46,269 bases of DNA from the NCBI GenBank assembly GCA_018713435.1, contig DVOS01000078.1:1-46269 (forward strand), given 5' to 3'. The position numbers and the translations under genes were made by a program. This stretch comes from Candidatus Merdiplasma excrementigallinarum. GTDB taxonomy: Bacteria > Bacillota > Clostridia > Lachnospirales > Lachnospiraceae. The first letter of the stretch is position 1. The number at the start of each line of letters is the position of its first letter. The notes under the pieces were generated by a model, which did no database searches, was not told the origin of the DNA, and saw only the letters and a program-made list of their open reading frames with translations. Positions 33,009 to 42,326 of this stretch are shown piece after piece.

Positions 33009-33227
33009 GGTATCGCCTCCTTTATGGCATTATTTTTCATAATTTTATCACGAAATCAATGATTTATACGAACAGCTCGAATGTCATAAAATAGAAAGGG
33101 TGAAACAGAGGTCCATGCCCTGGGCGACCTGGATACTCCAACGGAAGGCAGTTCAATGTGGTGCGCGGCGACTCGATTGGGCAATAGAAAAGCCCTGAAC
33201 CTTGAAGCTCAGAGCTGAAAATTTTGA

Positions 33228-33310
33228 TGCCGGCGGTGGGACTTGAACCCACACGTGGTTGCCCACAACAGATTTTGAGTCTGCCTCGTCTGCCATTCCG
33301 ACACGCCGGC
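33228..33310 (-). tRNA. tRNA-Leu (CAA anticodon)
   Basis: On the minus strand the acceptor arms GCCGGCG and CGCCGGC pair fully, followed by a discriminator A. The anticodon stem GCAGA/TCTGT encloses the loop CTCAAAA, so the anticodon is CAA and the codon read is UUG. A long variable arm (TGTGGGCAACCACG) and the TTCAAGTCC T-loop fit a class II leucine tRNA. The CCA end is not encoded. Confidence 0.93.
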
Positions 33311-33388
33311 CTGCCTTGCTTTTACAAGCGTCATTAATTTTATCATACTGAAAATCAAATTGCAAGCAAAAACATGGGGAGAAAACAC

Positions 33389-33417
33389 TTGCATTTTTTC
33401 CCGTATAAGTATAGAAT
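33389..33417 (+). promoter_or_regulatory. Sigma-A promoter of lon
   Basis: TTGCAT (33389-33394) and TAGAAT (33412-33417) are separated by 17 bases. The predicted start near 33424 lies in the CIRCE element. Confidence 0.72.
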
Positions 33418-33421
33418 AATG

Positions 33422-33448
33422 TTAGCACTCTAGCAAGCCGAGTGCTAA
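33422..33448. promoter_or_regulatory. CIRCE operator (HrcA site)
   Basis: TTAGCACTC (33422-33430), nine bases, then GAGTGCTAA (33440-33448) is a full consensus CIRCE inverted repeat. HrcA binds it and represses heat-shock genes until stress occupies GroEL. It sits directly after the -10 box of lon. Confidence 0.95.
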
Positions 33449-33484
33449 CAATTTGCGATATACGGAAGACGAGGAGGAGTTATT

Positions 33485-35773
33485 ATGATGACGATGCCTA
33501 TTTATGATATGATGATGCTGCCGGATATTACTTTCTATTTTAAGAGAGATATTTTTGAAAAAATGGGATATGAGGAAGTCAGCGCGGGGGAGGATATTCT
33601 GTTTATCATGCTGAAGTCTGACAAGGAGCAGGAGAGCCTCAGCGAAGATGACTTTTATCCCGTGGGTATTTCCGGAAAGATAGAGGCGGTGGATGAGGAA
33701 GGAAATTACCGCATACACACCGGAGATCGGGTGGACTTCAGCGATTTTGAGATAGACGGAAGATCCATTCAGGCCAGCGCTTCCATCCGTCCCGATATAG
33801 AGGATCTGACTGCGGAGGAGGAAAAAAAGATTTACGACCGGATTCAGAGGATGCTGCTGAATTATGTGAGAAACTTCCAGTGGGGCGCCCTGGCGAGAAA
33901 TTATTTTCTGCACTGGAAAAGCGTAGGGGAGATTCTGTGCGCCGTATCCGGTTACCTGGGGATTCCCTGGGAGGATAAGTACCAGATTCTGGAGACGGAT
34001 TCTAAAAAAGAGCGGTGCGAGCTGATCGAGCATGTGCTCCGGGAGTGCATTGAGATCAATAAGATCAGCGAGGAAGCGGAGACGGCCCAGAAGGAAAGCA
34101 ATGAGCAGCTTTACCGGGAAGCGGCCATCAAGAAGCAGATTGATATTCTGCAGAAGCAGCTGGACGCCATGCATCCGGAGAATGTGTCGGACGTGCGCCG
34201 CTTTGAACTGAAGCTGTCCGAGTCCGGCATGGGAGAGGAGGCCCGCAGGGAAGCGGACAAGGTGCTGAACCGGATGAAGCAGGAGGGAAAGGACAGCCAT
34301 GAGTACGGCGCCCTCTATGATTATCTGGACTTTGTCACCACGCTGGCCTGGAAAATGGATGATCCGGCGCCGGTGGACCTGGATGAGGCGGAAAAAATCC
34401 TGGATGAGGATCATTACGGCCTGAAGAAAGTGAAGGAGCGCATTGTGCAGCAGCTGGCGGTTATGGCGCTGAATAAAAAGCAGTCCGGTTCGGTGCTTCT
34501 GTTTGTGGGCGCGCCCGGTACGGGCAAGACCAGCATCGGGCAGAGTATTGCCAGGGCCCTGCACCGGGAGTATGTGCGCATCAGCCTGGGCGGCATCCGG
34601 GACGAGGCTGAGATCAGAGGCCACAGGAGAACCTACATCGGGGCTATGCCCGGCAGGATCATGCAGGGTATGGAGAGAGCCGGCGTCATGAATCCGGTGA
34701 TGGTGCTGGACGAGGTGGACAAGCTGTCCAGAGATTACGCGGGAGATCCCTCCAGCGCCCTTCTGGAGGTGCTGGATCCGGAACAGAACAATACCTTTAC
34801 GGATCACTATATGAACGTGCCCTACGATCTGTCCAATGTGCTGTTTGTCTGCACGGCCAATACGGTGGACACCATACCGGAGCCCCTGCTGAATCGGATG
34901 GAGGTCATTCAGTTTCCCGGTTACACGCCGGTGGAGAAATTTCAGATCGCGAGACGTCATCTGCTGCCAAAGGCCATGAATGCCATGGGGATTAAAGCCC
35001 AGATGCTGAAGGTGACGGACGGGGCCATCCGCCGGATGATCAGCGGTTATACAGCGGAGTCCGGCGTCCGGGGACTGAAAAAACAGCTGGATACTCTTTG
35101 CCGGTACGCAGCGGTCAAGCTGGTAAAAGGGGAGCAGAAGAGTATTACGGTAAGTGAAAAACGGCTGCCTCAGTTCCTGGGAAGGAACGAAATTTATCAT
35201 GAGCGGGTGATGGAGCAGAAGGAACCGGGCGTGGTGACAGGACTGGCCTGGACGGCGGCAGGCGGGGAGATCCTTTTTGTGGAGACTTCTCTGTCAAAAG
35301 GAACCGGCCAGGTGACGATCACCGGCCAGCTGGGAGATGTGATGAAAGAATCCGCGGAGATTGCCTTAAGCCTGGTAAAGCATCTGTATCCCGGGGAGGC
35401 GCAGAAGCTGGAAAAGAGCGATCTGCACATCCATGTGCCCTCCGGCGCGGTTCCAAAGGACGGTCCTTCCGCCGGCATTACGCTGACTACGGCGCTGGCC
35501 TCCCTGCTTACCGGAAAACCGGTGGATCCCTATCTTGCCATGACGGGAGAGATCTCGCTGACAGGCCGAGTGATGCCCATCGGCGGGCTGCCGGAGAAAC
35601 TGATGGCCGCCCAGCGGGCCGGGGTGAAGCGGGTGCTGATTCCGAAGGAAAATGTGGAAGATCTGGAGGATGTGGCGGAGGAAGTAAAAAGCAGTCTGGA
35701 GATTATTCCCGTGCAGCGGGCGCATGAAGTCCTGCAATACTGTCTCCTGACACCGGAAAAGAAGAAAGCATAA
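33485..35773 (+). CDS. lon: ATP-dependent protease Lon
   Basis: This cytoplasmic AAA+ protease degrades misfolded and regulatory proteins. The N-terminal substrate domain (about 1-190) and a coiled-coil helical part (about 195-290) precede the ATPase, with Walker A GAPGTGKTS (about 341-349) and Walker B VMVLDEVDK. The protease domain at the end holds the catalytic Ser662 (KDGPSAG) and Lys705 (GGLPEKLMAA); the 43-residue spacing equals that of E. coli Lon. The 762-residue length is normal. GAGGAGGAG precedes the ATG. A CIRCE element in the promoter makes HrcA control likely. The zinc-finger/polA operon follows under its own promoter. Confidence 0.96.
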   Translation: MMTMPIYDMMMLPDITFYFKRDIFEKMGYEEVSAGEDILFIMLKSDKEQESLSEDDFYPVGISGKIEAVDEEGNYRIHTGDRVDFSDFEIDGRSIQASASIRPDIEDLTAEEEKKIYDRIQRMLLNYVRNFQWGALARNYFLHWKSVGEILCAVSGYLGIPWEDKYQILETDSKKERCELIEHVLRECIEINKISEEAETAQKESNEQLYREAAIKKQIDILQKQLDAMHPENVSDVRRFELKLSESGMGEEARREADKVLNRMKQEGKDSHEYGALYDYLDFVTTLAWKMDDPAPVDLDEAEKILDEDHYGLKKVKERIVQQLAVMALNKKQSGSVLLFVGAPGTGKTSIGQSIARALHREYVRISLGGIRDEAEIRGHRRTYIGAMPGRIMQGMERAGVMNPVMVLDEVDKLSRDYAGDPSSALLEVLDPEQNNTFTDHYMNVPYDLSNVLFVCTANTVDTIPEPLLNRMEVIQFPGYTPVEKFQIARRHLLPKAMNAMGIKAQMLKVTDGAIRRMISGYTAESGVRGLKKQLDTLCRYAAVKLVKGEQKSITVSEKRLPQFLGRNEIYHERVMEQKEPGVVTGLAWTAAGGEILFVETSLSKGTGQVTITGQLGDVMKESAEIALSLVKHLYPGEAQKLEKSDLHIHVPSGAVPKDGPSAGITLTTALASLLTGKPVDPYLAMTGEISLTGRVMPIGGLPEKLMAAQRAGVKRVLIPKENVEDLEDVAEEVKSSLEIIPVQRAHEVLQYCLLTPEKKKA

Positions 35774-35813
35774 ACGGTTTCCGGCCTCTCTTCCCGGAAC
35801 GGGAAAATAAAGG

Positions 35814-35842
35814 TTGTAACTTTGGACGGAAAGCATTAAAAT
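35814..35842 (+). promoter_or_regulatory. Promoter of the zinc-finger/polA operon
   Basis: TTGTAA (35814-35819) and TAAAAT (35837-35842) are separated by 17 bases, 58 bases before the ATG at 35900. Confidence 0.6.
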
Positions 35843-35870
35843 GGTATCAGCGAATACGCTGGTACCATTT
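35839..35870 (+). terminator. Hairpin after lon, overlapping the next promoter
   Basis: AAATGGTATCAGCG (35839-35852) pairs with CGCTGGTACCATTT (35857-35870) with one wobble and a four-base loop. It could end lon transcription, though the T run is only three bases. It overlaps the -10 box of the next promoter. Confidence 0.5.
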
Positions 35871-35899
35871 CTGCAATGGGGAACAGGGAGAATTTGCGT

Positions 35900-36388
35900 A
35901 TGAAATGTATAGAAGCGCAACAGCTGATCAAACCTTATTTAAAGAAAGAGCTTTCCGACCGGGAACTGGAGCGTTTTCTGGATCATGTGGAGAACTGTCC
36001 GGAATGCTATGATGAGCTGGAAATTTATTTTGTGATCTATGAAGCTCTGGAGGATTCTGGGGAGGAGAGAGAGGCTGACCGCTATAACTTTAAAGAAAAA
36101 TTACGGCAGGATATAAAAAATTCCAGGCGATATCTTCATCTGCGGAAGGCATATCGCCTGTTTCGCTATGCGGCCATACTGGCGGCGGAGATTGTCCTTT
36201 TGATGGCGGTGATTACCGGCGCGGAGATGCTGGGGGAAGAAGGCAGCCGGGGGACCACGGTTTACCGGATCATGTACGGCGAACAGGAAAGTGAGACCGA
36301 GACGGAGGAAGAAACCCAGGCGGTGATACGGCCGGTCCTGGACAGCGCAAAGGGACAGGAGCCCAAGACTAAGAAAACAGGAGAGTAA
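35900..36388 (+). CDS. Zinc-finger (zf-HC2) membrane protein, anti-sigma-like
   Basis: This 162-residue protein opens with an HC2-type zinc-binding domain (Cys3, then HVENCPEC at about 29-36), a motif of anti-sigma factors such as RsiW. A helical middle follows, one membrane segment (about 98-118, YAAILAAEIVLLMAVI) and an acidic Glu/Thr-rich external tail. No sigma gene adjoins it. It ends four bases before polA, so the two are coupled. The ATG at 35900 has AGGGAG nine bases upstream; an in-frame ATG at 35876 has no such site. The target, if it is an anti-sigma factor, must be elsewhere. Confidence 0.76.
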   Translation: MKCIEAQQLIKPYLKKELSDRELERFLDHVENCPECYDELEIYFVIYEALEDSGEEREADRYNFKEKLRQDIKNSRRYLHLRKAYRLFRYAAILAAEIVLLMAVITGAEMLGEEGSRGTTVYRIMYGEQESETETEEETQAVIRPVLDSAKGQEPKTKKTGE

Positions 36389-36392
36389 CGGC

Positions 36393-39059
36393 ATGGAGAC
36401 AAAGAGGGAAAAGATCGTTCTGATAGACGGACACAGTATTTTAAACCGGGCGTTTTACGGCATTCCGGTTCTCACCAACGCGGAGGGGCTGCACACCAAC
36501 GCGGTGTACGGCTTCTTAAATATTATGTTTAAAATTCTGGATGAGGAACAGGCGGATTATCTGGCGGTGGCCTTTGACCTGAAGGCGCCTACCTTCCGCC
36601 ACAAAATGTACGCGGAATACAAGGGAACCAGAAAGCCCATGCCCCAGGAGCTTCATGAGCAGGTTCCGGTGATGAAAGAGATGCTGACTGCCATGGGAAT
36701 TCCGCTTATGATGCTGGAAGGATATGAGGCGGATGATCTGCTGGGCACCGTTTCTCTGGCAATGGAGGAGCGGGGACTGGAAGTTTCCATCCTGTCCGGG
36801 GACCGGGACCTGCTGCAGCTGGCTTCCGACCATACCAGAGTACGTATCCCCAAGACAAAGCGCACCGGTACGGAGATAGAGGATTATTACGGGGCGGATG
36901 TGCTGGAGCGCTGCCAGGTAACGCCGGCCCAGATTATTGATCTGAAGGCTCTTATGGGGGACGCTTCCGATAATATCCCGGGTATTCCGGGGGTGGGAGA
37001 GAAAACTGCCGCTAAAATTATAGGGGAATATAAAACCGTGGAAAACGCCTATGAGCATGTGGAGGAGATCCGGCCCAATAAGGCAAAAGAGTCCCTTAAG
37101 AATCATTATGATCTGGCGCTCTTAAGCAAAAAGCTGGCCACCATTGACCGGCACAGCCCCTTCGAGCTGAAGCTGGAGGACGCCAGAATCGGGAACCTGT
37201 ACACGGACGCGGCTCTGGAACTGTGCAAAAAACTGGAGTTTAAGCAGATGCTCTCCCGGTTTGAACACCGGCAGGAGCATGGACAGGAAGAGAAACATTT
37301 TCAGCTTCTGGAAGAATTTTCCCAGGCGGAAAGTTTTTTTGAAAAGGCAAAGGGCGCGGTCCGGATCGGATTTCAGACGGCCTGCGCACCGGACGGGCTG
37401 CTGGGAGCGGCTCTGTCTCTGGGAGAGGAAGAAACCGCTTATATTCCTGTCCAGGGATTTGTGACGGAGGATTACCTGAAGGACAGACTGAGGGAGCTGG
37501 CTCTTCAGATACCGGAGCCCTGCTTCTTAAATCTGAAGGGGCAGCTGGACGTTTTCTGTGAGGATGGAAAGGGGGACTGTTCCGGCATACAAAAGAACAG
37601 TTTTGACGGCGCCATCGGCACCTATCTGGTGAATCCCCTGAAAAATGAATATACGTACGATGAGATTGCCAAGGATTTTCTGGGGACTTTGTATCCCTCC
37701 CGGGAAGAACTGCTGGGAAAGAAAACGCTGGCGGACGCCTGGGAGCAGAACAGACAGGAGATGGTCCGCTGTATCTGCTATCAGGCTTATACGGCGCGAA
37801 AGGCAAAGGACGCTATCCGGGAGCAGCTGGAAAAGACAGGCATGAAGGAACTGTTTGACCAGGTGGAGATGCCCCTGGTGTTTGCCCTCCATGACATGGA
37901 GCGGGAGGGAGTGCTGGTGAAGGCCGGGGAACTGAAAACCTACGGGGAGCAGCTGCAGGTGAAAATAGCGCAGCTGGAGCAGGAGATTTACCGTTTGGCT
38001 GGGGAGGAGTTCAATATTAATTCTCCCAAGCAGCTGGGAGTTATCCTGTTTGAGAAGCTGAAGATGCCTTACGGCAAAAAGACAAAGACGGGATATTCAA
38101 CGGCGGCGGATGTGCTGGAGAAGCTGGCTCCCGACTATCCCCTTGTGGATCAGATTCTGGAGTACCGGCAGCTGACCAAGCTGAAATCCACCTATGCGGA
38201 CGGACTGGCCGCTTTTATCGGGCCGGACGGAAGAATCCACAGCCGCTTCAATCAGACGATTACCGCTACCGGGCGGATCAGCAGCACAGATCCCAACCTG
38301 CAGAACATCCCGGTGCGGACAGAGCTTGGCAGGCAGCTTCGGAAGGTGTTTGTGCCAAAGGAGGGCTGTGTGTTCCTGGACGGAGATTACTCCCAGATTG
38401 AGCTGCGGGTGCTGGCCCATATGTCCGGGGATCAGAAGCTGATTGAGGCTTACCGGGAAGCCCAGGATATCCATGCCATTACCGCTTCCCAGGTATTCCA
38501 TGTGCCGCTGGATCAGGTGACGCCGCAGCAGAGGAGAAATGCCAAGGCGGTCAATTTCGGCATTGTGTACGGCATCAGTTCCTTCGGGCTCAGCCAGGAC
38601 TTGAGCATCACCAGAAAAGAAGCCCAGGAGTATATTGAACAGTATTTTAAAACGTATCCCGGCATTAAACAGTTTCTGGATGATGCTGTGCGGGAAGCCA
38701 GGGAGAAGGGATACGCCAGGACCCTGTTCGGGCGCAGAAGGCCTGTGCCGGAACTGCAGTCCAGTAATTTTATGCAGCGCTCTTTCGGCGAGCGGGTAGC
38801 CATGAATTCTCCCATCCAGGGAACGGCGGCAGATATTATCAAGATCGCCATGGTGCGGGTGAATGGCAGGCTGCGGGCGGAGGGATTAAGCTCCCGCCTT
38901 GTGCTGCAGGTCCATGACGAACTTCTTATAGAGGTCAGAAAAGAAGAACTTAAGCAGGTACAGTCGATCCTGCGGGAAGAGATGATGGGGGCGGCCAAGC
39001 TGGCGGTTCCCCTGGAAATCGACATGCACACCGGCGAAAGCTGGTACGACGCAAAATAA
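36393..39059 (+). CDS. polA: DNA polymerase I
   Basis: This 888-residue polymerase and 5'-nuclease acts in repair and Okazaki fragment processing. Residues 1-290 form the 5' nuclease (VAFDLKAPTFRH, EADDLLGT, GDRDLLQL, GDASDNIPGIPGVGEKTA). The middle part (about 300-480) has the exonuclease fold but lacks the DxE motif, as in Bacillus PolA, so proofreading is expected to be absent. The polymerase part includes DGDYSQIELRVLAH (motif A), RRNAKAVNFGIVYGISS (motif B) and LQVHDELLIEV (motif C). It follows the zinc-finger gene by four bases, and coaE follows after 20 bases, a common polA-coaE order in Clostridia. Confidence 0.96.
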   Translation: METKREKIVLIDGHSILNRAFYGIPVLTNAEGLHTNAVYGFLNIMFKILDEEQADYLAVAFDLKAPTFRHKMYAEYKGTRKPMPQELHEQVPVMKEMLTAMGIPLMMLEGYEADDLLGTVSLAMEERGLEVSILSGDRDLLQLASDHTRVRIPKTKRTGTEIEDYYGADVLERCQVTPAQIIDLKALMGDASDNIPGIPGVGEKTAAKIIGEYKTVENAYEHVEEIRPNKAKESLKNHYDLALLSKKLATIDRHSPFELKLEDARIGNLYTDAALELCKKLEFKQMLSRFEHRQEHGQEEKHFQLLEEFSQAESFFEKAKGAVRIGFQTACAPDGLLGAALSLGEEETAYIPVQGFVTEDYLKDRLRELALQIPEPCFLNLKGQLDVFCEDGKGDCSGIQKNSFDGAIGTYLVNPLKNEYTYDEIAKDFLGTLYPSREELLGKKTLADAWEQNRQEMVRCICYQAYTARKAKDAIREQLEKTGMKELFDQVEMPLVFALHDMEREGVLVKAGELKTYGEQLQVKIAQLEQEIYRLAGEEFNINSPKQLGVILFEKLKMPYGKKTKTGYSTAADVLEKLAPDYPLVDQILEYRQLTKLKSTYADGLAAFIGPDGRIHSRFNQTITATGRISSTDPNLQNIPVRTELGRQLRKVFVPKEGCVFLDGDYSQIELRVLAHMSGDQKLIEAYREAQDIHAITASQVFHVPLDQVTPQQRRNAKAVNFGIVYGISSFGLSQDLSITRKEAQEYIEQYFKTYPGIKQFLDDAVREAREKGYARTLFGRRRPVPELQSSNFMQRSFGERVAMNSPIQGTAADIIKIAMVRVNGRLRAEGLSSRLVLQVHDELLIEVRKEELKQVQSILREEMMGAAKLAVPLEIDMHTGESWYDAK

Positions 39060-39079
39060 TATAAAGGTGGTCGGGGAAG

Positions 39080-39685
39080 ATGAAGGTGCTGGGAATTACC
39101 GGAGGAGTGGGAGCCGGGAAGAGCACGGTGCTGGATTATCTGAGGGAAACGTATTCCGCCAGGGTGATACAGTGCGATGAGGCGGCCAGAGAGCTGCAGG
39201 AACCGGGGGGCTCCTGCTATCAGCCCATGGTGGAGCTGTTTGGGCAGCAGGCGGTTCTGCCGGACGGGCAGTTAAACCGGAGTGAAATTGCCCGCCTGGT
39301 ATTTGGAGACAGAAACCTGCTGGAAAGACTGAACCGGATTGTCCATCCGAAGGTAAAAGAGTATGTGGCGGAGGAGATCCGGCGGGAGAGGGCCGGAGGA
39401 AAAACCTCCCTTATGGTGATTGAGGCCGCTCTTCTTCTGGAGGAGCGGTATGATCTGCTGTGCGATGAGATCTGGTATATCCATACGGAGGAGAAAATAC
39501 GGCGGCAGCGCCTGAAAAAAAGCCGGGGGTATACGGATGAAAAAATCACCGGCATTATGGCCGCCCAGAAGCCGGATGAATATTTTCGGGAACATTGCCA
39601 GTTTGTGGTTGACAACAGCAGTGATAATGTGGAAAATACATATGAACAAATTGATAAAGGATTGAGAGAGCATGGAATATTGTAG
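39080..39685 (+). CDS. coaE: Dephospho-CoA kinase
   Basis: This cytoplasmic kinase of 201 residues phosphorylates dephospho-CoA in the last step of CoA synthesis. The P-loop GGVGAGKSTV (about 8-17), QCDEAARELQ, and the lid-region RQRLKKSRGYTDEKI are typical. AAAGGTGG lies about ten bases before the ATG. It is between polA and the WalJ-like gene, whose start lies 14 bases inside its 3' end. Confidence 0.95.
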   Translation: MKVLGITGGVGAGKSTVLDYLRETYSARVIQCDEAARELQEPGGSCYQPMVELFGQQAVLPDGQLNRSEIARLVFGDRNLLERLNRIVHPKVKEYVAEEIRRERAGGKTSLMVIEAALLLEERYDLLCDEIWYIHTEEKIRRQRLKKSRGYTDEKITGIMAAQKPDEYFREHCQFVVDNSSDNVENTYEQIDKGLREHGIL

Positions 39686-40469
39686 TATTGCCAGCGGAAG
39701 CAGCGGAAACTGCATCTATGTGGGTTCCGACCATGCGGGGGTGCTGGTGGACGCAGGCATCAGCGGGAAGAAAATCAGCGAGGGCCTGCAGAGCATTGAC
39801 AGAAAGCCGGAGGAGCTGGACGGGATTTTGATCACCCATGAGCACTCGGACCATATAAGGGGACTGGGAGTTCTCAGCAGGAAATACGGAATCCCCATCT
39901 ATGCCACCCGGGGAACCATCGGAGCCATCCGGGACTGCGCAGGACTTGGAGCCATTGACGGGGGACTGTTTCATGAGATCTATGCGGACGAAGTTTTTTC
40001 CGTGGAAGATCTGGAGATCTGCCCCTTTGCCATTTCCCACGACGCGGCGGAGCCGGTAGCCTACCGGATCCGGAATGGGAATAAATCCATGGCGGTGGCC
40101 ACGGATATGGGATGCTACAATGATTACATAGTGGAACATTTAAAAGGCGTAAACGGCATTCTGCTGGAAGCGAACCATGATGTGAATATGCTGCAGGTGG
40201 GAACCTATCCCTATCCGTTAAAACAGCGGATTTTGGGACGGCTGGGTCATCTGTCCAATGACAATGCGGGACGGCTCCTGTGCGAGATCCTCCACGATGA
40301 TCTGAAATCCATTGTGCTGGGACATCTGAGCCGGGAGAATAATTATGAGGCGCTGGCCTACGCCACCGTGTGCGCGGAGATTACCATGGGGGATAATCCC
40401 TATAAGGCGGATGATTTTCCCATCCAGGTGGCAAAGCGGGACCAGGCGCTGCCTGTGATTGCGCTGTAA
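39672..40469 (+). CDS. Metallo-beta-lactamase fold hydrolase, WalJ/YycJ-like
   Basis: This 265-residue protein has the metallo-beta-lactamase metal site THEHSDHIRGLG (about 55-66), a later SHDAAEP and a C-terminal LGHLSREN. It resembles the YycJ/WalJ group, thought to act in cell-wall and DNA-replication coordination or as a nuclease-like hydrolase. The start overlaps coaE by 14 bases, so translation is coupled. The ACT-domain gene starts 42 bases after the stop. Confidence 0.86.
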   Translation: MEYCSIASGSSGNCIYVGSDHAGVLVDAGISGKKISEGLQSIDRKPEELDGILITHEHSDHIRGLGVLSRKYGIPIYATRGTIGAIRDCAGLGAIDGGLFHEIYADEVFSVEDLEICPFAISHDAAEPVAYRIRNGNKSMAVATDMGCYNDYIVEHLKGVNGILLEANHDVNMLQVGTYPYPLKQRILGRLGHLSNDNAGRLLCEILHDDLKSIVLGHLSRENNYEALAYATVCAEITMGDNPYKADDFPIQVAKRDQALPVIAL

Positions 40470-40511
40470 ACAGAAAAAAAGTTAAGACTCTGAACCATAC
40501 AGGAGGAAATT

Positions 40512-40784
40512 ATGAAGAAAACAATCATTACCGTGGTAGGACAGGATACAGTGGGCATTATTGCCAGGGTCTGCGCGTACCTGGCGGAGAATAACATCAA
40601 TATTCTGGATATTTCCCAGACGATTGTCAGCGGCTATTTTAATATGATGATGATTACGGACGCTTCCGCCGCGGTGAAGACGGCAGGGGAGATTGCGGAG
40701 GAGATGGAGGCGCTTGGAAAGAGCATGAACCTGAGCATCCGCTGTATGCACGAGGATATTTTCAATACCATGCACCGCATTTGA
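40512..40784 (+). CDS. ACT-domain protein (UPF0237)
   Basis: This 90-residue protein is a single ACT domain beginning [18 protein letters not shown], which usually binds amino acids or other small ligands. It is the standard partner of UPF0210 proteins in Firmicutes. AGGAGG lies eight bases before the ATG, and its stop is 17 bases before the partner's ATG at 40802. Confidence 0.9.
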   Translation: MKKTIITVVGQDTVGIIARVCAYLAENNINILDISQTIVSGYFNMMMITDASAAVKTAGEIAEEMEALGKSMNLSIRCMHEDIFNTMHRI

Positions 40785-40801
40785 TAAGGAGAGCAGGGAA
40801 T

Positions 40802-42166
40802 ATGATCAATATAACAGAAGCAACCGAGACGATTAAAATGATCACCCAGGAAAATCTGGATGTGCGGACGATTACCATGGGGATCAGCCTGATGGAGTGC
40901 ATCGATTCGGATCTGAACAGACTGAACGATAACATATACCGGAAAATCACCGAGACGGCCAGAAACCTGGTGGCGGTGGGCAGGGATATAGAGCGGGAGT
41001 ACGGGATTCCCATTGTGAATAAGCGGATTTCCGTGACCCCCATCAGCCTTATCGGCGCCAGCGCCTGTCAATCTTCGGAAGATTATGTGACCATCGCCAA
41101 AACACTGGATAAGGCAGCCAGCCAGGTGGGGGTCAACTTTATCGGCGGCTTTTCCGCTCTGGTATCCAAGGGCATGACAAGGAGCGATGAACTGCTGATC
41201 CGGGCGATTCCCCAGGCGCTGGCCTCTACGGAGAGAGTCTGCAGTTCCGTAAATGTAGGTTCCACCAAATGCGGAATTGATATGGACGCGGTTCGTCTGA
41301 TGGGAGAGATCATTCTGGAAACAGCCCGGCAAACGAAAGAAAAAGATTCCCTTGGCTGTGCCAAGCTGGTGGTATTCTGCAACGCGCCGGATGACAATCC
41401 CTTTATGGCGGGAGCCTTCCACGGCGTAACGGAAGGCGACGCGGTGATCAATGTGGGCGTCAGCGGTCCCGGTGTGGTAAAGACGGCTCTGGAACAGGTG
41501 CGGGGACAGAATTTTGAGATTCTGTGCGAGACGATTAAAAAGACAGCCTTTAAGGTGACCCGGGTAGGCCAGCTGGTAGCCCAGGAGGCGTCCAGAAGGC
41601 TGCAGGTGCCCTTTGGCATTATTGACCTGTCTCTGGCTCCCACTCCGGCCATCGGCGACAGCGTGGCGGATATTCTGTGTGAGATCGGACTGGAAAGAGC
41701 CGGCGCTCCCGGCACTACAGCGGCTCTGGCTCTTCTGAATGACCAGGTCAAAAAGGGAGGCGTGATGGCTTCTTCCTATGTGGGAGGCTTAAGCGGCGCT
41801 TTTATCCCGGTCAGCGAGGACCAGGGCATGATCGACGCGGTGGAAGCAGGGGCGCTGTCTCTGGAGAAGCTGGAAGCCATGACCTGTGTCTGCTCTGTGG
41901 GCCTGGATATGATCGCTGTCCCGGGCACCACGAAGGCCTCTACTCTTTCCGGCATTATCGCGGATGAGATGGCAATCGGCATGGTGAACCAGAAAACCAC
42001 GGCCGTCCGGCTGATACCGGTGATCGGAAAAGATGTGGGAGAAACGGTGGAATTTGGCGGACTGCTGGGCCATGCGCCTATCATGCCGGTGAATCAGTTC
42101 TCCTGTCAGGCGTTTGTGGAGCGCCAGGGCCGGATACCGGCTCCGATACACAGCTTTAAAAATTAA
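40802..42166 (+). CDS. UPF0210 (PFL-like, DUF711) family protein
   Basis: This 454-residue protein of unknown reaction belongs to a family distantly related to pyruvate formate-lyase-like folds. Recognisable parts are [14 protein letters not shown], the middle [36 protein letters not shown], and the terminal [17 protein letters not shown]. The absence of a Gly radical loop argues against a glycyl radical enzyme. The ATG at 40802 has AAGGAG about nine bases before; an earlier in-frame start at 40781 overlaps the ACT gene. It is paired with the ACT protein, which may sense its ligand. Confidence 0.9.
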   Translation: MINITEATETIKMITQENLDVRTITMGISLMECIDSDLNRLNDNIYRKITETARNLVAVGRDIEREYGIPIVNKRISVTPISLIGASACQSSEDYVTIAKTLDKAASQVGVNFIGGFSALVSKGMTRSDELLIRAIPQALASTERVCSSVNVGSTKCGIDMDAVRLMGEIILETARQTKEKDSLGCAKLVVFCNAPDDNPFMAGAFHGVTEGDAVINVGVSGPGVVKTALEQVRGQNFEILCETIKKTAFKVTRVGQLVAQEASRRLQVPFGIIDLSLAPTPAIGDSVADILCEIGLERAGAPGTTAALALLNDQVKKGGVMASSYVGGLSGAFIPVSEDQGMIDAVEAGALSLEKLEAMTCVCSVGLDMIAVPGTTKASTLSGIIADEMAIGMVNQKTTAVRLIPVIGKDVGETVEFGGLLGHAPIMPVNQFSCQAFVERQGRIPAPIHSFKN

Positions 42167-42190
42167 TAGCGGATATAGTTGACAGAGTTG

Positions 42191-42233
42191 AGCCGATAAT
42201 GCGCAGGGTGTAAGCTGCGGTTATCGGCTTTTT
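42191..42233 (+). terminator. Rho-independent terminator after the UPF0210 gene
   Basis: AGCCGATAA (42191-42199) pairs with TTATCGGCT (42221-42229) around a loop with inner GCAG/CTGC pairing. Four more T residues follow. Confidence 0.82.
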
Positions 42234-42326
42234 CTGATTCGCAGAAATTTTCAGTCCGTTTTATGAGACCGGAGGGGAGATCCGCGCGTCTAATAGATAA
42301 AAGAAAAAGGAGGAAAAGTCTGGGAT

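Noticed and set aside
33422-35200. 592-codon open frame opposite lon
   Set aside because: It is antisense to lon and would even run over the CIRCE element; its predicted sequence is His/Leu/Ile-rich as expected for an antisense frame.
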